A DNA stretch of 8,972 nucleotides from Sphingobacteriales bacterium. Lineage in GTDB: Bacteria > Bacteroidota > Bacteroidia > Chitinophagales > Chitinophagaceae. Position 1 is the first letter of the stretch. Every line of letters begins with the position of its first letter. Shown here in pieces: positions 1 to 6,183 of the stretch. Made by a program: the position numbers and the translations under genes. The notes beneath the pieces are model-generated. The model worked only from the letters and a program-made list of their open reading frames with translations. It did no database searches and had not been told where the DNA came from. The stretch spans positions 1 to 8,972 of the forward strand of contig CANJEF010000036.1 of assembly GCA_947472965.1 (NCBI GenBank), given 5' to 3'.

Positions 1-311
1 ATAGCAAACAAGTAATTAATGAAGATGAAGTGCCTGCTTCTGCATCAGGTGATGGAAACATCGTTTTGTCTGAAGATGGTGATGTGGTTAAAAGGATCAA
101 GGAATTGCTCGAAAACTATGTGAAGCCTGCTGTTGAAATGGACGGCGGTGCCATTCAATTCAAAAAATTTGAAGAGGGTGTTGTTACACTGATGCTTCAA
201 GGTAGCTGCAGCGGATGCCCGTCTTCCATGATCACATTAAAATCTGGTATTGAAGGAATGATGAAACGCATGATACCGGAAGTGACTGAAGTGGTTGCAG
301 AAGCCGAATAA
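1..311 (+). CDS. Nfu-type iron-sulfur cluster scaffold protein (NifU C-terminal domain), 5'-truncated
   Basis: The reading frame (first full codon at base 3) is open to the left edge, so only the last 102 residues are seen. They hold a NifU C-terminal (Nfu) domain. It begins around VKRIKELLENYVKPAVEMDGG and carries the diagnostic CSGCPSS motif, whose two cysteines in CxxC spacing bind a bridging 4Fe-4S cluster in Nfu dimers. Known family role: carrying assembled clusters to apo-enzymes in the cytoplasm. In Bacteroidota this domain usually follows an Nfu N-terminal domain in a protein of about 190-200 residues. The acidic, Ser/Gly-rich stretch before it (SKQVINEDEVPASASGDG) fits the linker between the two domains, so roughly half the protein is probably missing. 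A GTG at base 30 could serve as a start on paper, but the open frame and linker argue for truncation by the window edge. It converges on the SDR gene with 67 bases between stops and no clear terminator hairpin. Confidence 0.9.
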   Translation, partial: SKQVINEDEVPASASGDGNIVLSEDGDVVKRIKELLENYVKPAVEMDGGAIQFKKFEEGVVTLMLQGSCSGCPSSMITLKSGIEGMMKRMIPEVTEVVAEAE

Positions 312-378
312 GATTTCCAGGACTAAGCACTCTTTATAAGTCATGCCCATCGGCAATTAGCTGCTTTTGTTAAATAGT

Positions 379-1179
379 TTATTGTCTTCCCTTGAACGTG
401 TCCATTGCGCCATAAATTCTAAATACTTTTCCAACAACAAAGTCGAACCACCGTTGGGGTAAAATGCCTTTGAAAAAAGGAATGGTGTATACCAACCAAG
501 GAAGCCTAGAAAAAATCTTATTTTTTTCAATCGCTTTTATAATATCGCGAGCCACCCGCTCAGGTTTTAGCAATGGGATGATTGGTGATTTAACCCCATC
601 AAACATTCCGGTGTCTATCAGATAAGGCGTAACCGTTGTTATCTTAATACCAGTTGAAGCTCCTTCTAATTCCAGCCGCAAGCTTTCGCTCCAACCGATC
701 AATCCCCATTTGCTGGCAGTATAAACTGATAGCTTTGGAAATGCTGCCATTCCCGCTGATGAGGCTACATTTACAATATGGCCTTTTTTATTTTTTAACA
801 TGCCAGGGAGAATATTTTTTGTCACCAGCATGCAAGCATTCAAATTGATATTGATGGTTTTGGTGATTTCTTCATCACTGTGTTCTTGGAAAAATTTTCC
901 TACTACAATGCCAGCATTGTTGATTAGGATGTCAATATGATTAAAAGCTTCATTCACAGCAACTGTTGCTTTTCTTATTGATTCATGTGAGTTCAGATCA
1001 ACGTGAAAAAAATGAGCATCACTACCATGTTGTTTAATTTCATCGCAAACAGCATGAGCGGCAGCTTCATTAATATCCAGGATAATGATATGCGATGCTT
1101 TCTTTTTTGCACATTCAATGGCCAAAAGTCTTCCAATTCCGGAAGCCGCACCTGTGATGAGAATGGTTAAGTTTATAAT
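379..1179 (-). CDS. Short-chain dehydrogenase/reductase (classical SDR, SDR16C-like), start codon unclear
   Basis: A classical NAD(P)-dependent SDR oxidoreductase. Counting from an ATT at 1179, it shows the dinucleotide-binding motif TGAASGIG (residues 9-16), an Asp after the second strand (ILDINE, about 35) suggesting NAD preference, the NNAG motif (87-90), catalytic Ser in NVASSAG (about 140) and YTASK with the catalytic Tyr153 and Lys157. The C-terminus (LPQRWFDFVVGKVFRIYGAMDTFKGRQ region) is reminiscent of SDR16C members acting on lipid or retinoid alcohols; the real substrate is unknown. The first ordinary start in frame is TTG at 1125, but that would delete the whole nucleotide-binding motif. 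The frame stays open to a stop at 1201-1203 with no ATG, GTG or TTG between, only ATA (1200, 1176), ATC (1188) and ATT (1179, 1164). The chosen start gives 266 residues, normal for the family, but is a guess. It is divergent from pnuC. Confidence 0.82.
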   Translation of the reverse strand: MINLTILITGAASGIGRLLAIECAKKKASHIIILDINEAAAHAVCDEIKQHGSDAHFFHVDLNSHESIRKATVAVNEAFNHIDILINNAGIVVGKFFQEHSDEEITKTININLNACMLVTKNILPGMLKNKKGHIVNVASSAGMAAFPKLSVYTASKWGLIGWSESLRLELEGASTGIKITTVTPYLIDTGMFDGVKSPIIPLLKPERVARDIIKAIEKNKIFSRLPWLVYTIPFFKGILPQRWFDFVVGKVFRIYGAMDTFKGRQ

Positions 1180-1314
1180 CTTGCTGATAACTTTTTGTAT
1201 TTAGTATATAATCGGTCGTAATTTAGCAATCAATTCTGAATATTGATCATAGGCTTAATGCTTTGATAGCAATTACATAATTTTTTTATTAACTATTCTA
1301 CGTTTATTCGCTAA

Positions 1315-1908
1315 ATGAATTCCATCGACATCATAGAGGTAATTGCCATTGTCTTTGGAATCATATCTGTGTGGTTTTCAAAAAAAGAAAATATCTGGGT
1401 ATTCCCGGCTGGATTGATCAACACTACATTTTATATTTATTTGAGTTTCAAGGGCGATTTGTACGGAGAAGCATTGGTGAACTTGTATTATACAGTGATG
1501 AGTTTGTATGGTTGGTATAATTGGCTGCGACGCGATAATAAAAATGAACGGATACTTCATATTACAAATTCAACCGCATCAGAATGGATCTATGAGATTC
1601 TTTTTTTCCTCTCACTTTATGTTGTTCTATTCTTAAGTTTAAGTTATATAAAAGATGCTTTTGCCCCAGGTGCAATACCTTGGGCAGACGCATTGGCATC
1701 TGCTTCAGCTTTTACTGGCATGTGGCTTATGGCTAGAAAAAAAGTGAACAGCTGGATTTGGTGGATTATAACCAACATTGCTTCAATACCTTTATACTAT
1801 GTAAAGGGTTACGAAAAAACATCAATTTATTATCTGATCCTGCTCGTACTTGCTATATTAGGTTTGCAGGAATGGAGAAAAAAAGCCAATCAACACAAAA
1901 ATGGCTAA
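1315..1908 (+). CDS. pnuC: PnuC-type nicotinamide riboside transporter
   Basis: Integral membrane protein of 197 residues, the usual PnuC length, with about seven hydrophobic segments. Family signatures visible are NIWVFPAG (26-33), the aromatic stretch around GWYNW (66-70) and the late segment RKKVNSWIWWIITN (141-154). Known family role: facilitated uptake of nicotinamide riboside (NR) across the inner membrane, drawn inward by phosphorylation inside the cell. Some PnuC relatives carry thiamine or riboflavin instead. Here the next gene is a ribosylnicotinamide kinase, overlapping by 8 bases (ATGGCTAA), which strongly favours NR as substrate and suggests translational coupling. I found no TPP or FMN riboswitch-like motif in the 114 bases upstream, which agrees. 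The ATG at 1315 fits the hydrophobic N-terminus. No Shine-Dalgarno is seen, as is common in Bacteroidota. Confidence 0.92.
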   Translation: MNSIDIIEVIAIVFGIISVWFSKKENIWVFPAGLINTTFYIYLSFKGDLYGEALVNLYYTVMSLYGWYNWLRRDNKNERILHITNSTASEWIYEILFFLSLYVVLFLSLSYIKDAFAPGAIPWADALASASAFTGMWLMARKKVNSWIWWIITNIASIPLYYVKGYEKTSIYYLILLVLAILGLQEWRKKANQHKNG

Positions 1909-2452
1909 ACAGATCAAAAAATTTGTCGTGATCGGACCAGAGTCCACGGGGAAGAGCACTTTGTGCGAAAAACTTGCTTCACATTTTTCGGCAAGATACA
2001 GCAAAGAATATGCAAGGGAATATCTTTTGAAACATGGTATGGCATATTCTACTGATGACCTTTTGTTGATAGCAAAGGGGCAGATTGAATTGGAGAACAA
2101 AGCAATTGATATCATTAAAGGAGATTCTACGGTCAACCCTATCTTATTTATTGATACCGATATGTATGTTATGAAGGTGTGGTCTGAGTTTGTTTTCGGC
2201 ACTTGTCACCTTTGGATACTCAATCAAATTGTTGAACGGGAATATGATGGTTACTTGCTCTGTAAGCCTGATCTACCGTGGGTTAAGGATGAGTTGCGTG
2301 AATACCCGGATTTCGAAACCCGCGATAAACTTTATCATTGTTACAAGGATATTTTAGTCAATCAATCTGTACCATGGTATGAAGTGAGTGGTTCCGACCC
2401 TTCCAGGACAAACGGTGCAATTGAATGGATAAAAAATTCACTTCTTGCATAA
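1901..2452 (+). CDS. Stand-alone ribosylnicotinamide kinase, NadR C-terminal-like AAA ATPase
   Basis: A 183-residue cytoplasmic P-loop kinase matching the C-terminal (RNK) domain of NadR. It has the Walker A motif GPESTGKST (12-20), the YAREYL stretch (about 38-42), a Walker B-like FIDTD (83-87) followed by the family pattern VMKVWSEFVFG, and the conserved segment around KPDLPWVKDELREYP (122-136). Known reaction: ATP-dependent phosphorylation of nicotinamide riboside to NMN. E. coli NadR also has an HTH repressor domain and an NMN adenylyltransferase domain. Both are absent here, so NMN must be adenylylated by another enzyme elsewhere, and this protein is unlikely to be a DNA-binding regulator. 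The start codon lies inside the last codons of pnuC, so the two form a transport-and-trap NAD salvage unit. A short inverted repeat sits on the stop codon. Confidence 0.88.
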   Translation: MAKQIKKFVVIGPESTGKSTLCEKLASHFSARYSKEYAREYLLKHGMAYSTDDLLLIAKGQIELENKAIDIIKGDSTVNPILFIDTDMYVMKVWSEFVFGTCHLWILNQIVEREYDGYLLCKPDLPWVKDELREYPDFETRDKLYHCYKDILVNQSVPWYEVSGSDPSRTNGAIEWIKNSLLA

Positions 2453-2457
2453 GTGAA
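2437..2457 (+). repeat. 7-bp inverted repeat over the kinase stop codon
   Basis: TTCACTT (2437-2443) and AAGTGAA (2451-2457) are perfect reverse complements separated by seven bases, and the kinase TAA stop (2450-2452) lies across the loop and right arm. The transcript could fold into a small hairpin at the end of the pnuC-kinase unit. It is AT-rich and is not followed by a run of T on the plus strand, so it is at best a weak terminator or 3'-end stabiliser. It may also be a chance match. Confidence 0.3.
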
Positions 2458-2529
2458 AATTTAAAAAATGCCATTATGAAGTCAGGGCTCAAATCCAACT
2501 ATCTTAAAACGGTTCACTGTTTTCTTTTA

Positions 2530-2547
2530 ATGCAAAAGTCAATTTAA
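2530..2547 (+). other. Five-codon upstream ORF overlapping the glycosyltransferase start
   Basis: ATG at 2530 opens a frame encoding MQKSI that stops at TAA 2545-2547. The stop shares its last A with the ATG of the glycosyltransferase (TAATG at 2545-2549). The first ten bases, ATGCAAAAGT (2530-2539), recur exactly at 2553-2562, where they are codons 3-6 of the glycosyltransferase. The layout could allow termination-reinitiation coupling, or could simply be the trace of a small local duplication. Whether it is translated is unknown. Confidence 0.25.
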
Positions 2548-4253
2548 TGGCTATGCAAAAGTTGGGTTTATCCAAATTATCAAAGCAATTGCTTTCATCT
2601 CCAAACGCATACGGTATTCTGTTTTACTTATCTTGGGTTTTTATCAACTTGCTTCAAGCGTGGAATACAGAATTATTTGATGATGAAGCATATTATTGGG
2701 TTTGTTCTCGGTTCCTTGATTGGGGCTATTTTGATCATCCTCCAATGATTGCCTTATTGATCCGCTTGGGCACAATTTTTTTACCATCCGAAATTGGTGT
2801 AAGAATTTTTCCGGTACTACTAACTACCTTTTCCATTTACCTACTAGAAAAATTAGTAGACCCTAAAAACAAACTACTTTTTTATTGCATCATTTTGAAC
2901 ATATTGATTCTGCAGCTTGGTGGAATACTGGCTGTTCCAGATATCCCACTTTTCTTTTTTACAGTCTTGTTTTTTCTAGCTTACAAAAGGTTAATTCAGT
3001 CTGCTGGTTTAGTTCAGATTTTATTGTTGGCTGTTATTATTGCACTGCTTATTTATAGCAAATACCACGGACTGCTTGTTGTCTTTTTTACTTTGCTTTC
3101 CAATCTAAAGCTGTTTAACAAACGTTCATCCTATCTAGTAGCCCTATTTTCGATGATACTACTGATTCCTCACTTTATTTGGCAGTTCAACCATGGGTAT
3201 CCATCAATTCAGTATCAGCTTTTTGAAAGGGTTTCACCACCGTATCGTTTAAATTTCACCACCGATTTTATATTGGGACAACTTTTGGTGGCTGGTCCAC
3301 TTGCTGGTTGGCTCATCATTTGGTCAGCTCTAAAAAACAAACCATTCACAGACGTTGATAGAGCAATGTACTTTTCTATCATTGGATTTTATGCCTTGTT
3401 TTTTCTTAGTTCTTTTTTCACCCGAACCGAATTGAATTGGACAATACCAATCCTTGTGCCCTTGGTATCTCTCTCTTATCATTATTTGTCGTACGACAAA
3501 ATAAAAGCAAGATGGCTTTATTGGATCACTCCCTTTACTCTTGCAATCGCACTTGTCATTAGGATCTTTATGGTCGTTGATTTCTATCCCGTGAAATCAA
3601 TTCCGAAAGACGAGTTTCATCAAAATAAAACCTGGGCTGCAGAAATTAAAAGACAAGCTGCAGGCTTGCCTGTGGTTTTCACCAATTCATACCAACGTGC
3701 ATCCAAATACTGGTTCTATAGTGGTGATACTTCTTTTTCACTCAACACATTTCGCTATAGAAGAAATGGATACAATTTTTGGCCAATAGAACATTGGCTT
3801 CAGCAGAAAAAAATTGTGTTGATTGGAAGTGAGCAAGCTGATTTTATGCCTCAGACTTTTACTACGCCAAGGATGAACCATTCGTTCATTAAAATTGACT
3901 CCTTTCATTCAAACTCACAAGTAGCTATTATCGGTGCTTCACTTATCGTTGAAAAAAATAATCTAGTGAAGTGTACGCTTAAAATTGAATATCCTATGTC
4001 TTATCTTGAATTTGCGCCAAAGACTAATAGTAAGATTGTCTTAATGATAAACCCCCTTAACAAATCGAAACCCACGTTGGTTGAAACGCCCTATTTGATA
4101 AACGGGAGGAATGATCAACTGAAATTTAAACTTCGTTTGCCAAATTTGCCTGATCAACAGTATACCATCAGATGGGGATTAACAAACTCGTTTGCAGAAC
4201 CTACTATTAACAGCCGTGCTTACAAGCTATCGAACTCGAATATTAGTCAATGA
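2547..4253 (+). CDS. Membrane glycosyltransferase, GT39/ArnT-like (GT-C fold)
   Basis: A 568-residue integral membrane protein. The first periplasmic loop holds DDEAYYW (45-51) and YFDHPPM (61-67), the signature of polyprenyl-phosphate-sugar-dependent transferases of the PMT/ArnT/RgtA-D superfamily, in which the acidic pair is catalytic. About nine or ten transmembrane segments run to roughly residue 345, including one near 22-40 and one ending at IRIFMVVDFYP. A soluble, presumably periplasmic C-terminal part of about 220 residues follows. Family role: moving a sugar from a lipid-phosphate carrier to a protein, lipid A-type lipid or glycan outside the membrane; the acceptor cannot be told from sequence. 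Start: ATG 2547, with a second in-frame ATG at 2553. An in-frame stop at 2505 excludes a much longer protein. It follows the kinase gene by 94 bases and may be transcribed separately. Its 3' end overlaps the convergent mtgA gene by 11 bases. Confidence 0.85.
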   Translation: MAMQKLGLSKLSKQLLSSPNAYGILFYLSWVFINLLQAWNTELFDDEAYYWVCSRFLDWGYFDHPPMIALLIRLGTIFLPSEIGVRIFPVLLTTFSIYLLEKLVDPKNKLLFYCIILNILILQLGGILAVPDIPLFFFTVLFFLAYKRLIQSAGLVQILLLAVIIALLIYSKYHGLLVVFFTLLSNLKLFNKRSSYLVALFSMILLIPHFIWQFNHGYPSIQYQLFERVSPPYRLNFTTDFILGQLLVAGPLAGWLIIWSALKNKPFTDVDRAMYFSIIGFYALFFLSSFFTRTELNWTIPILVPLVSLSYHYLSYDKIKARWLYWITPFTLAIALVIRIFMVVDFYPVKSIPKDEFHQNKTWAAEIKRQAAGLPVVFTNSYQRASKYWFYSGDTSFSLNTFRYRRNGYNFWPIEHWLQQKKIVLIGSEQADFMPQTFTTPRMNHSFIKIDSFHSNSQVAIIGASLIVEKNNLVKCTLKIEYPMSYLEFAPKTNSKIVLMINPLNKSKPTLVETPYLINGRNDQLKFKLRLPNLPDQQYTIRWGLTNSFAEPTINSRAYKLSNSNISQ

Positions 4254-4914
4254 TTTTTTGAATATCAGGATCTGATTCAAGGTTACCCATTTGTCTGACC
4301 ACCCAAGGATATTTTTTAGCAACAAATGAAGACATTGGTTTTACGCTAAATCTTACTGGATTTGGCAAGCAGGCTGCAATCATAGCCGCTTCATTGCGGC
4401 GTATTTTTTTTGCGGAATGCTTGAAGTATTTTTTCGAAGCAGCTTCTATTCCGTATATGCCTTTCCCCATCTCTGCCTCATTCAGGTAAACCTCCAATAT
4501 CCTTTTCTTCCCCCAGCATAATTCAATCATGAATGTGAAATACAATTCAAGCCCTTTTCTGAACCAGCTTCTCCCTTGCCATAGAAAAACATTTTTTGCA
4601 ACTTGCTGACTAATGGTAGATGCACCTCTTACCCTCCCTGGCTTTTTCTTATTGTACGCTAGGGCTTTTTGTATGCTCTTGAAATCAAATCCATTGTGAT
4701 CAGGAAAAAGCTGGTCTTCAGAAGCGATAACAGCCAGTTTTGCTTCCTTTGATATTTCATTCATTGAAACATGTTCTCTATTGAACCCATTTCCTTTGAT
4801 GAGTCCGGAAATTTGTGTGATGGTTATGATAGGCCCCGTAAACCTTAGTAGAATGATGTATACAAGTTGTAATACAAATAATATGAGTAAGGCTTTTTTG
4901 ATGAGTCTGAACAA
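4243..4914 (-). CDS. mtgA: Monofunctional biosynthetic peptidoglycan glycosyltransferase (GT51)
   Basis: A 223-residue single-pass inner-membrane enzyme of full MtgA length. One N-terminal transmembrane helix (about 5-24) is followed by a GT51 domain. It has motif EDQLFPDHNGFD (66-77, with the catalytic Glu66), GASTISQQVAKN (97-108), and KKRILEVYLNEAEMGKG (136-152, with the second conserved Glu). No transpeptidase domain follows. Known reaction: polymerising lipid II into glycan strands on the periplasmic face of the membrane. The start is TTG at 4914. The frame upstream, back to a stop at 4927-4929, contains only ATT as another option, and the first in-frame ATG would remove the membrane anchor. 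The start lies 7 bases after the stop of the upstream hypothetical gene, so the two are probably co-transcribed. The 3' end overlaps the convergent glycosyltransferase gene by 11 bases. Confidence 0.92.
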   Translation of the reverse strand: MFRLIKKALLILFVLQLVYIILLRFTGPIITITQISGLIKGNGFNREHVSMNEISKEAKLAVIASEDQLFPDHNGFDFKSIQKALAYNKKKPGRVRGASTISQQVAKNVFLWQGRSWFRKGLELYFTFMIELCWGKKRILEVYLNEAEMGKGIYGIEAASKKYFKHSAKKIRRNEAAMIAACLPNPVRFSVKPMSSFVAKKYPWVVRQMGNLESDPDIQKIID

Positions 4915-4921
4915 AATATTA

Positions 4922-5494
4922 TCAGTTTAAGGGGATGTACTGAAGATAATATTGTTTTCCCAACCTCACTGAATTCCGATGTGTTTTTTTCAGCACCACC
5001 CCAGTCAATATTGCAGCGCCTGAAAGTCCTAGTATTTTTCCATCCAACTTTTCTTTTAAATAAATTGCATTAAACGCATGCAGAAATGCATATCCTGTTC
5101 CACCAATGATAAATAAGAATCCATTTTTTACAAATTCAAATCCCTTTGAGGGTCTAACGATCTCGCGAATTTCTTTATAGTGATAGCGGGCTGTAAAAAC
5201 TGAAATGGTGTCCCAGAAACTGGTTCCCCAAATTGTATATTGTTGTCTGGTATCAAATAAATTGATATAAATGCTGTCTTTATTAATTTTTTTGATGCTA
5301 CCCTGAACCTCCCGCCCTGACATATCTATAAAGTGAATTTGGCTTCCGGCAAAATAGGTTTTTTGGGTTATTCCATTTCTTTTTTTTAACGTGATGATAT
5401 CAGACCCTTGTGAATATGTCATACTTGAAATCATTGTTAATAATGAAATCAGTGCAAGAAGCAACCTGCTGCTATTAAGGTTGTGCGAATACAT
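4922..5494 (-). CDS. Unrecognised exported or membrane protein
   Basis: I do not recognise this 190-residue protein. From the ATG at 5494 it has a signal-peptide-like N-terminus (SSRLLLALISLLTMISS, about 8-24) with a plausible cleavage before QGSD. A beta-rich, charged region (about 32-112) follows, containing GREVQGSIKKINKDSIYI, which resembles a small SH3-like barrel. Two hydrophobic stretches (about 124-144 and 154-168) are then followed by a basic tail. It is therefore probably envelope-associated, with its C-terminal half in the membrane. An in-frame TTG at 5518 would add eight residues before the signal peptide; ATG is preferred. The start overlaps the end of the LysE-type gene by 20 bases and mtgA begins 7 bases after its stop, so it sits in the middle of the minus-strand unit. 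A role near cell-wall synthesis is only inferred from position. Confidence 0.75.
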   Translation of the reverse strand: MYSHNLNSSRLLLALISLLTMISSMTYSQGSDIITLKKRNGITQKTYFAGSQIHFIDMSGREVQGSIKKINKDSIYINLFDTRQQYTIWGTSFWDTISVFTARYHYKEIREIVRPSKGFEFVKNGFLFIIGGTGYAFLHAFNAIYLKEKLDGKILGLSGAAILTGVVLKKTHRNSVRLGKQYYLQYIPLN

Positions 5495-6107
5495 ACTTAT
5501 ATATAATGAAGAGTCCAAAGCAAATAAGAACGCTTCCTGAAATCCTGTTGATTGCGCTGATGGTATTGATATTAAGCTTGTTACTGTATCGTGCTGCCAA
5601 CATTACTTTTGCAGTATCAGCAATCATATTTATAATCAGACTAATTCCAAAAATTATAGTTCGTTCAGTAACTGTATGTAAGCTAGCCATTGCAGTTGCA
5701 TTGAGCAGCCAAAATAAAAGCACACTGGGATTTAATGTATTTATTAAAAATCCTGAAGCAAATACCTTCGACATATCTCTTTTCGTGAAGATGATTTGAA
5801 CATCTGGATCTGATTCCTTTAGAGAAACCTTTTTAAAAAATATATAATAAATTCCCAACGAGATGATAAAGCTTGATCCCATGTAACCTATGGCAGACTT
5901 AAAAAGCAGCGCTTGTACAACCAAACCCGAGAATATATTTGATATTAATACCAACAACAAATCACTTACCCAAACGCCGGCTACAAAGCTCATTCCACCA
6001 GCATGCCCATTGTTGATGCTATGCTTTACAACAGTCATGATTACGGGACCAACCGAAAGTGCAAGAAAAAGACCCAGCCCGATGCCTTTAATTATTGATT
6101 CAATCAA
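5475..6107 (-). CDS. LysE/RhtB-family exporter
   Basis: A 210-residue polytopic membrane protein with about six hydrophobic segments. Its N-terminus is typical of the LysE/RhtB superfamily: IIKGIGLGLFLALSVGPV (5-22), with the conserved Gly-Pro, then HSINNGHAGGMSFVAGVWVSD (29-49). Known members export amino acids or related small metabolites, driven by the proton gradient. The substrate here is not predictable from sequence. The start is TTG at 6107, read as MIESIIKG, which matches where family members begin. The frame is open to a stop at 6141-6143 but contains no ATG, GTG or other TTG. It lies 76 bases downstream of the GH3-family gene and overlaps the next gene by 20 bases, so it may share a transcript with both. 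The GH3 neighbour raises the possibility that it exports an amino-acid conjugate. Confidence 0.85.
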   Translation of the reverse strand: MIESIIKGIGLGLFLALSVGPVIMTVVKHSINNGHAGGMSFVAGVWVSDLLLVLISNIFSGLVVQALLFKSAIGYMGSSFIISLGIYYIFFKKVSLKESDPDVQIIFTKRDMSKVFASGFLINTLNPSVLLFWLLNATAMASLHTVTERTIIFGISLIINMIADTAKVMLAARYSNKLNINTISAINRISGSVLICFGLFIIYKYVFAQP

Positions 6108-6156
6108 TGTTTCACAATTTTCTGAAATGAAGTTATGGATTTAGGTGTGTTGAATT

Positions 6157-6182
6157 ATTCAATCTGATTGTTCTGATTGAAT
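6157..6182. repeat. 8-bp inverted repeat between the GH3-family and exporter genes
   Basis: ATTCAATC (6157-6164) and GATTGAAT (6175-6182) are perfect reverse complements around a 10-base loop, starting one base after the GH3-family stop codon (6184-6186). On the minus strand, the sense of both flanking genes, no T-run follows, so a standard intrinsic terminator is unlikely. It could be a 3'-end stabilising or processing hairpin that lets GH3 and exporter levels differ. The AT-rich stem would be weak. Confidence 0.35.
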
Positions 6183-6183
6183 T

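Noticed and set aside
312..378. Bidirectional terminator between the Nfu and SDR genes
   Set aside because: Only stems of about four base pairs can be drawn and no strong T-run follows, so no terminator is supported.
654..848. Plus-strand open frame inside the SDR gene
   Set aside because: Antisense to the catalytic YTASK region of the SDR; no independent support.
1201..1314. Possible riboswitch or promoter upstream of pnuC
   Set aside because: No TPP or FMN aptamer-like conserved blocks were found. TACGTTTA at 1299-1306 resembles a -7 box, but no TTG lies at a suitable distance upstream, so I do not call it.
1858..2202. Open frame of 114 codons on the minus strand across the pnuC/kinase junction
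   Set aside because: Antisense to the well-supported kinase P-loop region, with no family resemblance of its own.
5506..6144. Two plus-strand open frames antisense to the LysE-type gene
   Set aside because: They mirror the exporter's hydrophobic coding sequence; the minus-strand translation has the family motifs and the tight gene packing.
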